A DNA stretch of 64,000 bases from an uncultured Saprospiraceae bacterium (GCA_937959275.1 CALGLU010000008.1:29786-93785); one strand, 5' to 3'. Shown: positions 15,598-24,992, counted from the stretch's first letter. Numbers and translations are program-made. Notes: generated by a model from the sequence alone, not told the origin.

Positions 15598-17864
15598 AGA
15601 AAGAGAATCAATTAAAGAACTTGTTGTTCAATTGGCGTATGAAGTACGTCCTGACTGCTTTTGCAATTTTATGTATTTCAATTATAGTTGGATTTCTAAT
15701 TAGAGAAAGAATAGACATTCGATCTGTACAGTCTTTGATACTAATTGGTTTAAGCTTGTGTGGTTTAGCTGGATTATTTTATGTCTACATGCCTAAATTG
15801 TCTGATCTGATATCAGTAATCAATGGTCAAGTAAAAGATGTTGAGCATAGTGCCCACCTCCTTGATAATTCTGATCATAATTTATCTGTTCTTCATAAAA
15901 TTCAAAAGAATAAAGTTGAAGCTGCCATCAATACAAACAAGGTCAAATTGCAGATAAACAGCAAGCCAGTATTTTTTGGTTCAAGCCTAGCTGCTTTATG
16001 CTTACTGATTTTGGGATTGTCTGCTGGAGATAATAAGAGTAGCCAAGCTGAGATGTTGTCAAAACCAGATCAAGAACTAACCCGAGAAGTAAAGAAGTTA
16101 ACTGACATAGATTCTCTGATATTAAATACGGTATCAGTACATATAACACCGCCAGCATACACCAATCTAAAAAGCTACTACACTAAAAATCTTACCCTCA
16201 ATATTCCGGAAAAGTCAGAGGTGAGATGGAATTTTGATTTGTCTGGAAACCCAGAGATTAGGGAAATCATTTTTGAAGACAAGTCAATAGAAAGAATAAA
16301 TCAGAGTAATAGTTATGCGGCTGAATTCTCCTTATCAAGTTTTTATAATTATCGATTTAAAAAGGATAAGCAAGAGATCATTTCAGAGTTTTATCCCATT
16401 AAGGTTAATGAAGATGAAGAACCAAAAGTAAAAATTACTGGAGTAGAAGAACATCAGCGATTGGATTATAAAGATAACTATGATATCAACTTTGGCATTG
16501 AATCAACTGACGACTATGGTCTCAGCACCATGTTTGTTTCGGCGACTTTGGCTAAGGGGTCAGGCGAATCTGTCAAGTTTAGAGAAAAGCAAATCGAACT
16601 CAAAGACTTTAAATCAGGATCTAGTCAATATAGTGGTCAGTATGGTTTTTCAACAAAAGCACTAGGAATGGAACCTGGTGATGAGCTATACTTTTATATT
16701 GCTGCCAAAGACAATTGTCCATTTGAAATGCATTGGAGTAAATCAACAACACATTTTGTGGTATTGGAAGATACCGCAAAAGTAGTCCTTGTTGATGCTG
16801 GAGGAATGCAACTCGATTTGATGCCTGATTTTTTTAGAAGCCAAAGACAAATAATAATAGACACTGAGCAATTGATTGCAGAAAAGGACAGCTTACCAGA
16901 ACAAGAATTTAAACAGAGAAGTAATGAACTCGGCTACGATCAAAAATTATTGAGATTGAAGTATGGTCAATTTTTAGGTGAAGAAGCAGAGAGTGGTTTA
17001 GACTTTGATAATGAAGTAGACATCGACATGGGAGATGAAGAGCATGATCCGAATCATGACCACAGCACTCATCAAGACGAAAACAAGACACTCAATGAGG
17101 CGCGGTCTTTAATAGAACAATTTATGCATGATCATGATCATGAGGAAGAAGAAAACCAACTTCTTGAGACTAAGGGGACAGAAAAAATTGAGCAGGCAAA
17201 GAATCCGCAGTGGGTAAAGGATATGTCACATAATCATGACAATACGGAGGAGGCAACATTTTTTGATATGTCCATCAAAGGTAAATTGCGAGCCGCCTTA
17301 ACCGAAATGTGGGACTCAGAATTACACTTGCGCTTGGCTGCCCCAGAAAAGTCTCTGCCTTATCAATATAAATGTTTGGCCTATCTTGATGACATTAAAA
17401 CTCATTCGAGAGCTTATGTACAAAGAATAGGCTTTGAACCACCAGTTATAAAAGAACAAGAAAAGAGATTGACTGGTAATCTAAAGGAAGTTTATTCTAC
17501 GAGATATACCCTCAAGGCAAACATAAGCGGGAATCTTATTAATATTAAAGCTGCTCTGCCTATCATTTTAGATTTTCAGCAAAATAGAAATAGGCTACTA
17601 TCTGGAGATGAAAAAATTGCTTTGCAAAAAGCTGGAAATGAATTGTCTCAAATCGCGATAGCAAAGTCTGCCTATCTTCCTGTTTTATCTATCTTAAGAA
17701 GACTCATATCTTCTCAAGAGAACATTAGTGATTCTGACCTAACTAGTCTTATCCAGGCATGTCAAGATATTCTAGCTGCTGATAAAAAGGAGGCTGTTGC
17801 ATCAAACTATTTTAGACATCCAATCAACGTGAAAGCAGTAAACGAATTTAAAAAATCGCTTTGA
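15594..17864 (+). CDS. Large membrane-anchored protein, DUF4175-like, with His/Asp-rich insert
   Basis: A 756-residue protein with two or three N-terminal hydrophobic segments (about 17-65 and 130-145), then a long extracytoplasmic part. Size, topology and position in a MoxR/DUF58/BatA cluster resemble the DUF4175-like proteins found in such operons, but I see no diagnostic motif. An acidic, histidine-rich stretch (about residues 480-545, with EEHDPNHDHSTHQDENKT and MHDHDHEEEENQ) could bind divalent metal. The C-terminal 200 residues look helical. It overlaps the BatA gene by 4 bp and the next gene by 1 bp. Possibly the extracytoplasmic client or scaffold of the cluster. Confidence 0.65.
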   Translation: MKKENQLKNLLFNWRMKYVLTAFAILCISIIVGFLIRERIDIRSVQSLILIGLSLCGLAGLFYVYMPKLSDLISVINGQVKDVEHSAHLLDNSDHNLSVLHKIQKNKVEAAINTNKVKLQINSKPVFFGSSLAALCLLILGLSAGDNKSSQAEMLSKPDQELTREVKKLTDIDSLILNTVSVHITPPAYTNLKSYYTKNLTLNIPEKSEVRWNFDLSGNPEIREIIFEDKSIERINQSNSYAAEFSLSSFYNYRFKKDKQEIISEFYPIKVNEDEEPKVKITGVEEHQRLDYKDNYDINFGIESTDDYGLSTMFVSATLAKGSGESVKFREKQIELKDFKSGSSQYSGQYGFSTKALGMEPGDELYFYIAAKDNCPFEMHWSKSTTHFVVLEDTAKVVLVDAGGMQLDLMPDFFRSQRQIIIDTEQLIAEKDSLPEQEFKQRSNELGYDQKLLRLKYGQFLGEEAESGLDFDNEVDIDMGDEEHDPNHDHSTHQDENKTLNEARSLIEQFMHDHDHEEEENQLLETKGTEKIEQAKNPQWVKDMSHNHDNTEEATFFDMSIKGKLRAALTEMWDSELHLRLAAPEKSLPYQYKCLAYLDDIKTHSRAYVQRIGFEPPVIKEQEKRLTGNLKEVYSTRYTLKANISGNLINIKAALPIILDFQQNRNRLLSGDEKIALQKAGNELSQIAIAKSAYLPVLSILRRLISSQENISDSDLTSLIQACQDILAADKKEAVASNYFRHPINVKAVNEFKKSL

Positions 17865-19528
17865 TGAATTGGAGTCAGCTGACATCTATTGAACTCGCTG
17901 TTTTACTCGTATCTGTGGTTTTAATCTTTGCTGCTCATATTTATTTCCATCTAAAGATATTTGGTCGCGACTATTTATTTCTGCGAACAGTGTTATTGGC
18001 CGTTGGTTTGAGTGGTTTGACCATTCTTTTTTTAAAACCGACAAGGACTGCCGAGATAAAGTCCGAAAATGCAATTCTCATCACAAACAATGCTAAGAAA
18101 GTTGATGTTGAAAATAATTATTTTGAGAATATACATGAGATTTTAAATTCTAATAAAAACATTGACACCATCATTATCAAAGGAGACGGATTAAACAAAG
18201 AAGATTTAATACTTCTAGATTCATTTAATGTAAAGTTTGAGCCTGGTGGAAAGCAAAATGGATTTATTGAATTGCAAATTCCAGTAATCAAAGAAAAGCA
18301 AACATGGACATTGACGGGTAGGATAAATCAAACGCAAATGCACAATATAAGTGTCATAAAGAGCAATGGAGATGTACAAGAAACAAGCACAGATGAAAAT
18401 GGAACCTTCTCCTTCAGACTTCGCTCAGACAATGCGGGCCATTTTAGTTATAAAATCAATGCGCACTATCCAGACTCGACGTACACAGAAACAGTCCCAA
18501 TCAAAGTCTTGCCCTCAGAAAAATGGAAATTATTGGCTTTAAGTTCAGCACCATCCTTTGAATTAAATTACTTAAAAAATTATTGGGTTAAATTAGGTAA
18601 TGGGTTTAGCCTCAGACAAAAGGTGTCTGACTCAAGATTTAAAGAGACCTTTTTAATCAACCCAAAAATGGATCTGGATAAATTGAATCGGCAGACATTG
18701 AGCAAGTTTAATTTTTTAATGATTGATGCCGTGTCCTGGAATTCTCTGAAGGAGGAAGAACAAAGCTTAGCTTTAAATTTTGTTGCAAATGGAAGACTTG
18801 GACTGCTTTTCTACGGATTTAAGACCGGTGATAAAGTAGACAATATTAATAGCCTTTTTGTGACTGATGAAAAAGAAATCTCTTTGGACAATAGCGGTAT
18901 CAAGCTTTCACAAATAAGTATTCCTACAGGATATCGAAAGATTTATTTTCAAAAAACAACTTCTGCAGCAACTCGACAATATGGTTTGGGGAACATTGGC
19001 CTGATGGCGATCAATGACAGCTATCGCTTTATTCTTGCAGACCAGAGTACGGCTTATCAGAATATGTGGGCTACAGTATTTTCATCTCTCTATATAGCAC
19101 CTTCTGAAGATGTTGTGTTTAGATCGGGCACATGGAATTGGGAAAATGAAGAAACAGAAGTCAATATCTTCTCTCGCAAAGAAATAGAACAGCAAGGCCA
19201 ATTAAATTCAGAACAAGAAATAGCTATAAATAAAACGATTGACCAGAAAGGCATGTATTATGCAAGATTTGCAGCAACTCCTGGCTGGAATACATTTCAA
19301 ATAAATGGTCATAAGAAAGCGCATAAGTTTTTTGTGCATTCTAATAAGTCGTGGCAAGCTATGAAACAATCGTATCTACACGAGTCAAATCGAAAAGAGG
19401 CCGCCCGATTAAAGACCTTAGCTACAAAAAAACAAACAGAGCAAAAGGGTATTCCTTTTTATTGGGGATTATTACTGAGTGTTATAGGATTTGGATCTCT
19501 TTGGTTACACGAAAGAATTTATTCTTAA
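17864..19528 (+). CDS. Membrane protein of the MoxR cluster, unknown function
   Basis: A 554-residue protein with two N-terminal membrane spans (about 8-25 and 38-57) and a C-terminal span (IPFYWGLLLSVIGFGSLWL). The extracytoplasmic middle includes a beta-sandwich-like section around 145-215 (NGTFSFRLRSDNAGHFSY). No VWA motif or enzymatic signature is visible. This topology occurs in the last gene of Bacteroidota MoxR-DUF58-BatA clusters. ATG 17864 overlaps the preceding stop as TGATG; a TTG one codon earlier is in frame. It ends 9 bp before the convergent M23 peptidase gene, with no clear terminator between. Confidence 0.6.
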   Translation: MNWSQLTSIELAVLLVSVVLIFAAHIYFHLKIFGRDYLFLRTVLLAVGLSGLTILFLKPTRTAEIKSENAILITNNAKKVDVENNYFENIHEILNSNKNIDTIIIKGDGLNKEDLILLDSFNVKFEPGGKQNGFIELQIPVIKEKQTWTLTGRINQTQMHNISVIKSNGDVQETSTDENGTFSFRLRSDNAGHFSYKINAHYPDSTYTETVPIKVLPSEKWKLLALSSAPSFELNYLKNYWVKLGNGFSLRQKVSDSRFKETFLINPKMDLDKLNRQTLSKFNFLMIDAVSWNSLKEEEQSLALNFVANGRLGLLFYGFKTGDKVDNINSLFVTDEKEISLDNSGIKLSQISIPTGYRKIYFQKTTSAATRQYGLGNIGLMAINDSYRFILADQSTAYQNMWATVFSSLYIAPSEDVVFRSGTWNWENEETEVNIFSRKEIEQQGQLNSEQEIAINKTIDQKGMYYARFAATPGWNTFQINGHKKAHKFFVHSNKSWQAMKQSYLHESNRKEAARLKTLATKKQTEQKGIPFYWGLLLSVIGFGSLWLHERIYS

Positions 19529-19537
19529 AGTGCACCA

Positions 19538-20926
19538 CTAAAAACAAGGCGCTATATAGCCATGAAAAACAGCCCCTTGCGTAACGCTAAATCCACTTAA
19601 CAAATCCAAACTTTGCCCCGCATGGTAGTCTATCGAAAGTCCTGAAGCAATGTTGCCATCAGTCGTAATATTAATTGTAGCTGACACATTTTGAGTAATC
19701 GGATAATTACCTGACTCGGTGATATACTCTGTGCAATTCTCACAAGGACTTGTACTAAGAGAAGCTGCATAGTGAAAGTTGTGGCTGTACAACTGCCCAT
19801 TAAATGTAGCCTCGATCGTCCAGTTGCCATAAGGCCCGCCACTGGGTAGAAAGCCTAGATCAAATCCCCACCAATAATATCGGTATGTACCGATCCCGTT
19901 GTGACCTGTAGTGAGGTATGTATTATTAGCGGGATCTTTAACAACAATGCTTGTATTCATGTCGAGTACCATGTCACGCCAATAGATGCCTAAGGCCAAT
20001 TGTTCGCCATCAATATAACAATCCGTTCTGTTCAGTTGCTCGGTACTTGCAGGGCATTCATTTAAGACTGGCTGAGATGAATGTGTGATGATCGCATTGA
20101 TTTGAGGTTGACTATAAGCAGGCTGATTGGCCCACCATGATGTCGTGTTGGAAGAATTACATGGACCGGAATAGGGATCAATCACATTAAAATTTTGGTC
20201 AATGATTTCAAAATGAAGGTGAGGTAGTGCAGAATAACCTGAACTACCGACAACCCCCAGATACTCTCCTTTTGCAACTGTCGATCCGATTGGTTTTGAC
20301 GTGATAGATCCATTCTTAAAATGTAAATAAATTGACCTTGAGTTATCCGCATGCTCTATGACGATCCGATTAGATGTTAATGATCCAGTAGGAATCGAAC
20401 CGCAGTTTTCATCAAAATTGCCATCGCCTTTTATGACAATTGTACCAGCTTGAGCTGCTATAACCTCAACTAAATCGTTCTCCATTAAGTACCATGGAAA
20501 GGGCCAAATAACGATGTCTGTCCCTTGATGATTATAATCATTTGATCGATCATAAGTATTGTTTCCGCAATTGTAGTCAAGATTTGTATCTCCGAACAAA
20601 TTAAAGTCACCGCTACCAACAGCTGGATCATGATCCACGTAGCCGATTGTGGAATAATAATTATAGAAGTCTAAGGAAGGCTTAGCACGTAAAGGCCAAT
20701 CAAATAAGACGATAGATTTTGTTGTCTTGTTTTGCGGTTGTTTTCGAAGCGCTTGGGAAGCAATTTTAATCTCTGAAATTAAAAATTCGTGCTGTTCTTC
20801 TGTTATGCATTGTGTGTCGTGAGATTGCGATGCTTGACCTAGCATCTGTTGTCCAGACATATGAGTAACAAACATACTTGAGAAGATCATCCACAGCAGC
20901 TGGATATTAAAAAATATCAGTTTCAT
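19538..20926 (-). CDS. Secreted M23 family metallopeptidase
   Basis: A 462-residue exported LytM/M23 peptidase. A hydrophobic leader (about 1-26) is followed by the catalytic domain with both zinc motifs: HQGTD (H133, D137) and LPHLHFE (H236, H238). Such enzymes cleave peptide cross-links in peptidoglycan or other peptides. The last 65 residues (starting CENCTEYITESG, ending FHGYIAPCF) form a beta-rich module with paired cysteines. This resembles the C-terminal coat-hanger/GCX-type domains on secreted Saprospiria proteins, which suggests cell-surface targeting; this link is inference from pattern. The gene stands alone and is convergent with the MoxR cluster. Confidence 0.88.
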   Translation of the reverse strand: MKLIFFNIQLLWMIFSSMFVTHMSGQQMLGQASQSHDTQCITEEQHEFLISEIKIASQALRKQPQNKTTKSIVLFDWPLRAKPSLDFYNYYSTIGYVDHDPAVGSGDFNLFGDTNLDYNCGNNTYDRSNDYNHQGTDIVIWPFPWYLMENDLVEVIAAQAGTIVIKGDGNFDENCGSIPTGSLTSNRIVIEHADNSRSIYLHFKNGSITSKPIGSTVAKGEYLGVVGSSGYSALPHLHFEIIDQNFNVIDPYSGPCNSSNTTSWWANQPAYSQPQINAIITHSSQPVLNECPASTEQLNRTDCYIDGEQLALGIYWRDMVLDMNTSIVVKDPANNTYLTTGHNGIGTYRYYWWGFDLGFLPSGGPYGNWTIEATFNGQLYSHNFHYAASLSTSPCENCTEYITESGNYPITQNVSATINITTDGNIASGLSIDYHAGQSLDLLSGFSVTQGAVFHGYIAPCF

Positions 20927-21064
20927 AAGTTCCTAAAATAGATGTCTCTGGGAGTAATGATGTTCTTTAGAGGAATAAAATGTGGTACGAGACATCGGAT
21001 AATGCCTATTTGTCTTCTAGAATCAAGTGTATGAAAGATGGGATATGAAATGCCTTTTCTACAT

Positions 21065-21113
21065 ACAAAAAAAAGTCTTTTTCAATACGAATATGATGTA
21101 TCGAAAAAGACTT
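21065..21113 (-). terminator. Intrinsic terminator after the SCP2 gene
   Basis: On the minus strand, AAGTCTTTTTC pairs perfectly with GAAAAAGACTT (21103-21113 with 21073-21083) around a 19-nt loop, followed by a run of about eight T. It lies 45 bp beyond the stop of the SCP2-domain gene. Confidence 0.8.
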
Positions 21114-21157
21114 AAATGGATCTGTTGGTTGAATCAACAGAATAGTAGTTTCAATTT

Positions 21158-21451
21158 TTAACCTAAGAGAGATTGTAATTTCATAGCTAAGCCCATGTCA
21201 CCAGCGATCTTTACTTTACCACTCATCACTGCAGCCATTGGATTTAAATCTCCACTCTGTAACTCAGCGAATGTTTCTCCGCTAGCAGTAATTGTACAAG
21301 CTGCTTCTGCATCTTCATCACTCACTGTGTTTGCATCTCCAGTCCCATCAATGACAATAGGCTTTTCATCGATCATGAATTTAATTTTGTCTCCGATTGG
21401 GGCAGCACTAATTGCCTGCTCTTTGATTTTTTCTAATATTGTTTCGAACAT
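21158..21451 (-). CDS. SCP2 sterol-binding domain protein
   Basis: A 97-residue single-domain protein of the SCP2 (sterol carrier protein 2) fold, which binds lipids or fatty acyl-CoA in a hydrophobic tunnel. Typical segments are IGDKIKFMIDEKPIVIDG, the strand AACTITASGETFAELQSGDL and the C-terminal GKVKIAGDMGLAMKLQSLL, and the length is normal for stand-alone SCP2 domains. It is cytoplasmic. It lies 100 bp downstream of the large acyl-CoA dehydrogenase gene on the same strand, and a joint role in acyl-CoA handling is plausible but inferred. A strong terminator follows. Confidence 0.9.
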   Translation of the reverse strand: MFETILEKIKEQAISAAPIGDKIKFMIDEKPIVIDGTGDANTVSDEDAEAACTITASGETFAELQSGDLNPMAAVMSGKVKIAGDMGLAMKLQSLLG

Positions 21452-21551
21452 GTTTAAAAGTTTATTTATCTACAATAACAGCAAAGTCTTGCAATAGATT
21501 TCATCTTTATCGAAGAATCTCACTAAGTCTATGCAGTTTGATTATCGGTGT

Positions 21552-23360
21552 TTAGCAAATGAGCTCTTTTTCTTTAATAATGGTTAGAACTTCACTATCT
21601 AAAAGGCTTTCTTTTAAGCCAGCCGTCTTTGGTACTTCATATTTGAAGTAAAATTTCATTGTGTGAATTTTACTTTCATAAAATTCCATTGAGTGTTTTA
21701 GTTGACTTGTGACTAATGCCTGTTTTGCCTTAGTTGCCATTTCCAACCAATGCCATGCAACTACGACTGTGCTTGCATATTCCATGAATAATGTCGCATC
21801 AGATAAGAATCGCTCATAGTCACCTTTCATCGCAAACGACACCAAGTGTACCATGATGTCTTGAAGATCTTTAAGCTTAGTACCCAGAGTCGTTGCGTAT
21901 GGCTTTAACTCGTCATACGTCATCGCTGCTTCGATTGCAGACTGTATCTCTTTTGCAACTAACTGTAGGGCTCTCCCGTTTTTTATAGTTGATTTTCTAC
22001 CTAGTAAATCTAAAGACTGGATACCTGTCGTGCCTTCGTATATAGACATGATGCGGATATCTCTGTAGTATTGTTGAAGGATAAATTCACTGCAAAAGCC
22101 TGCACCACCTAATACCTGCAATCCAGTACTGACAGATTTAATGCCCATTTCAGATGGGTAGGTTTTGCCAATTGGTGTCAACCACTCTAATAAATCGTGA
22201 GCATCCTCAGACGTTTCTCCTTCTTCATTGTGCTTAACATCTAGAAGACGTGAGCATCTTAAGAGTATACTAACAGAAGCTTCAGATACAGCTTTCTGTA
22301 AGAAGAGCATACGTCTGACATCTGGGTGATTGATGATGAGTGTTTGATCTTCCTGAACATTTTTAGCGCCAGTTGATGTCAACTTGCGTCCTTGTGGTCT
22401 TTCTTTTGCATACGTTAATGAAGCGTAGTAGGCTGCAGTCGCTATTGAGGCAGCTGTCATTCCAACATCGATCCGAGCCCCATTCATCATTTTAAACATG
22501 TAGCTCAAACCCTTATTTGGAGCGCCAACTAACCATCCTTGACAGTTGTCACTTTCTCCAACCATCAAGTGCGTTGTACAATAGCCTCGCTGACCTAGTT
22601 TTTGAAAATCTCCAGCAGTCTGGACATCATTTGAAACCAGATCTCCATTGTCGCCAATTCTAAACTTAGGAACAATAAATAGAGAGATTCCTTTTGTGCC
22701 AGCTGGAGCACCATCTATTCTGGCAAGGTAGAGGTGAACAAAATTCTCACAGTATTCATGATCACCACCGGAAATATATATTTTTTGACCTTTGATTTTA
22801 TATGACCCATCCTCTTGCGGAGTGGCTGATGATGTAATATCTGATAGTGAACTTCCTGCTTGTGGTTCAGTCAAGCACATTGTGCCTCCCCATTTCCCAC
22901 CAAGCATATTTGGCACATACTTGTCAATTAATTCTTGAGCTGCAAATTCAATAATGAGTTCAGCAGCTCCAGCAGTCAAGCCAAAATAACCGCCTACATT
23001 GTTATTTGCAGATGCTTGAATATGACTTAATGCACCATATAATATTTCTGGCATTTGCTGCCCGCCATGCTCATAATCAAAGCGTGCACCGATTGAGCCA
23101 TTCTCGGCAGCAGACTTAATAATTTTTCCAATTTGAGGGTGGACATATATTTTGCCATCTTCAAAACGAGCAGGATCTGAATCCATTTCTTTGTAATACG
23201 GATAGAATTCCTTGTCACACAAATCCTTTGTGGATTGTAATAATATCTCTACGGCATCAGCATCATAGTCGCTATATCGCTCATAATTTAGTATCTCATT
23301 GATTTCGTGGACCTCATTCAGTAAGAATTTAAGGTTGTCCATGCTCATGTAATCACTCAT
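21552..23360 (-). CDS. Acyl-CoA dehydrogenase, long form with C-terminal extension
   Basis: A 602-residue flavin-dependent acyl-CoA dehydrogenase, about 200 residues longer than the classical enzyme. The core motifs are CLTEPQAGSSLSDI, KIKGQKIYISGGDHEY, GARIDVGMTAASIA and SIYEGTTGIQ, with the catalytic base at Glu442 by analogy. The N-terminal 50 and C-terminal 130 residues correspond to the extensions of the AcdB/DmdC-like subfamily, members of which act on 3-methylmercaptopropionyl-CoA or long-chain acyl-CoA. The substrate here cannot be told from sequence. A TATATTTG box lies about 47 bp upstream of the ATG. The SCP2 gene follows by 100 bp. It is distinct from the short-chain enzyme at 1560-2735. 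Confidence 0.92.
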   Translation of the reverse strand: MSDYMSMDNLKFLLNEVHEINEILNYERYSDYDADAVEILLQSTKDLCDKEFYPYYKEMDSDPARFEDGKIYVHPQIGKIIKSAAENGSIGARFDYEHGGQQMPEILYGALSHIQASANNNVGGYFGLTAGAAELIIEFAAQELIDKYVPNMLGGKWGGTMCLTEPQAGSSLSDITSSATPQEDGSYKIKGQKIYISGGDHEYCENFVHLYLARIDGAPAGTKGISLFIVPKFRIGDNGDLVSNDVQTAGDFQKLGQRGYCTTHLMVGESDNCQGWLVGAPNKGLSYMFKMMNGARIDVGMTAASIATAAYYASLTYAKERPQGRKLTSTGAKNVQEDQTLIINHPDVRRMLFLQKAVSEASVSILLRCSRLLDVKHNEEGETSEDAHDLLEWLTPIGKTYPSEMGIKSVSTGLQVLGGAGFCSEFILQQYYRDIRIMSIYEGTTGIQSLDLLGRKSTIKNGRALQLVAKEIQSAIEAAMTYDELKPYATTLGTKLKDLQDIMVHLVSFAMKGDYERFLSDATLFMEYASTVVVAWHWLEMATKAKQALVTSQLKHSMEFYESKIHTMKFYFKYEVPKTAGLKESLLDSEVLTIIKEKELIC

Positions 23361-23406
23361 TCTGAAGGTATTTTGATTAAAAATTTAACTCTGAGTATAG
23401 TTTTAA

Positions 23407-23437
23407 CAAATATATACAAATTATTGCGTCAAGTAAA
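23407..23437 (-). promoter_or_regulatory. Putative promoter of the long acyl-CoA dehydrogenase gene
   Basis: The minus strand carries TATATTTG (23407-23414), an exact match to the Bacteroidota -7 box TAnnTTTG. A TTG (TTACTTGACG context) lies 15 bp upstream, shorter than the usual 19-21 spacing. The predicted leader is about 40 nt. Confidence 0.4.
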
Positions 23438-23523
23438 TAGTGCAGTGCTGAAATTTTGAATTAACTCTGAGTTTAATATCGGGTAGAGTATTGGGGTCTA
23501 TTTTTGGGAATGGTGTCTTGTTA

Positions 23524-23715
23524 ATATGGACAGGGCGGTGCGCTGCACCTTGTGGGGAATGCTGTTTTTGATGCTGTGCATCTATAGACAGAGCGTTGCG
23601 CTGCACCTTGAGGGGAATTTTTTGATGCTGTGCATCTAAAGACAGAGCGGTGTGCTGCGCCTTATAGGGTCGGTATTTTTTTGTGTGATATATGGGGCGG
23701 TGCTTTGCACCTTGT
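23524..23715 (-). repeat. REP-like hairpin array left of the transposase
   Basis: Four units spaced 50-58 bp apart, each with a GGTGC-N3-GCACC-type hairpin: 23537-23549, 23595-23607, 23649-23661 and 23699-23711. They are joined by GATGCTGTGCATCTATAGACAGAGCG-type linkers of up to about 45 bp. They lie in reverse orientation relative to the block at 23821. The sequence from 23716 to 23820 shows nothing recognisable. Confidence 0.8.
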
Positions 23716-23820
23716 AGGGATTGTAAGTTTGTGGGGTAGACGACACACTATAGTGCTTGTATATTAGACAACACTCAACGTTTTGGGCTGATATGATAGA
23801 TTATTTAATTTCTACAAACA

Positions 23821-23905
23821 AGGTGCAGCGCACCGCTCTGTCTATAGATGATGCGCAGCATCATCATTGTTACCGTATGGAATGAGGTGCAGCGCACCGT
23901 CCTGT
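23821..23905 (+). repeat. REP-pair block, left copy
   Basis: Two AGGTGCAGCGCACCG hairpins (23822-23834 and 23886-23898) flank a second palindrome, GATGATGCGCAGCATCATC. The 85-bp block is repeated in the same orientation at 24993-25078 with one length change and a few substitutions, so near-identical blocks bracket the transposase and its right-hand array. Confidence 0.8.
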
Positions 23906-23985
23906 CTATCCCAAAATTCTACTACGATTCTATTTTAAACCAATAGTAATTTATATTTTTGGAGTAACAACGAACTCTTTACGAA

Positions 23986-24447
23986 ATGGCAAATACATAT
24001 TCTCAAGCCTATTTTCATTTGGTTTTTGCACCTAAGCACAGACAGGCATTCATTCATTCTTCGTGGCGAGAAGACTTACACAAATACATAACTGCAATCA
24101 TTCAAAACCGTGGACATAAATTAATTGCTATTTATGCCATGCCTGATCATATACATTTGTTCATTGGTTATAATCTCACACATTTGATTCCTGATTTGGT
24201 TCAAGAAGTCAAAACATCCTCAACTCATTGGATTAATAATCAAGGTTTTATTAATAGAAAGTTTGAATGGCAGAAAGGGTATGGCGCCTTTAGTCATTCT
24301 CATTCTAAGCTTAGTACTGTCGCGAATTATGTTATGAATCAAGAAGCGCATCATGCTAAAAAGTCATTTCGGGATGAGTATTTGGAGTTGTTGAAAAAAC
24401 ACCAAATTGAATTCAAAAATGAATATGTCTTTGAATTCTTTAATTGA
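23986..24447 (+). CDS. Y1 transposase, IS200/REP-associated (RAYT-like)
   Basis: A 153-residue HUH endonuclease of the Transposase_17 family. The HUH motif is DHIHLF (H55, H57), and the nucleophile is probably Tyr115 in TVANYVMNQ, with Gln119 one helical turn on. Such enzymes nick single-stranded DNA at hairpins and move IS200/IS605 elements or REP sequences. There is no tnpB beside it and no IS200-style end is obvious. Instead it is embedded in arrays of REP-like hairpins on both sides, the arrangement expected for a REP-associated tyrosine transposase. All catalytic residues are present, so it is probably functional. A weak TATTTTTG box lies at 23954-23961, 25 bp before the ATG. Confidence 0.9.
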   Translation: MANTYSQAYFHLVFAPKHRQAFIHSSWREDLHKYITAIIQNRGHKLIAIYAMPDHIHLFIGYNLTHLIPDLVQEVKTSSTHWINNQGFINRKFEWQKGYGAFSHSHSKLSTVANYVMNQEAHHAKKSFRDEYLELLKKHQIEFKNEYVFEFFN

Positions 24448-24462
24448 GGTTATATGATTTTC

Positions 24463-24910
24463 GGTGCGGTGCACCTATAGACAGGATGGTGCTCTGCACC
24501 TATGGCATGATGATGTTCTGGATATATAGACGGGATGGTGCACTGTACCTTTGGCAGAATGATGTTCTGGATATATAGATGGGATGGTGCTGTCAATTAT
24601 GACATGATGATGTTCTGGATATATAGAGAAGATGGTGCTCTGCACCTATGACATGATGATGTCTGGATATATAAACGGGATGGTGCACTGTACCTTTGGC
24701 AGAATGATGTTCTGGATATATAGATGGGATGGTGCTGTCAATTATGACATGATGATGTTCTGGATATATAGAGAAGATGGTTCTCTGCACCTATGACATG
24801 ATGATGTTCTGGATATATAGACAGGTCGGTGCTCTGTACCCATGACATGATGATGTTCTGGATATATAGACAGGACGGTTCTCTGCACCATTGGCAGATG
24901 TTGTTCTGCG
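24463..24910 (-). repeat. REP-like tandem array right of the transposase
   Basis: About nine units, mostly 45-55 bp apart, each with GATGATGTTCTGGATATATAG followed by a GGTGC...GCACC-type hairpin that is decayed in several units. A longer period is also visible: the stretch starting TTTGGCAGAATGATGTTC near 24550 recurs near 24695, about 145 bp on, with few changes. Open frames across this array only translate the repeat (SIYPEHH) and are not genes. The sequence from 24911 to 24992 holds diverged linker sequence. Confidence 0.8.
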
Positions 24911-24992
24911 CAAATAGAAATCATCTTGTCTGGTACCCATAGCCATGATGTTGTTTTGCACAAATAGAAATCATCTGATCTTATTCCTATCA

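Noticed and set aside
23986..24447. A full IS200/IS605 insertion sequence
   Set aside because: No tnpB and no typical IS200 ends were found; the hairpins present are the repeated REP type, so the RAYT-like reading fits better.
24505..24910. Regularly spaced repeats that could suggest a CRISPR array
   Set aside because: Both repeat and spacer-like parts recur between units, there are no unique spacers and no cas genes.
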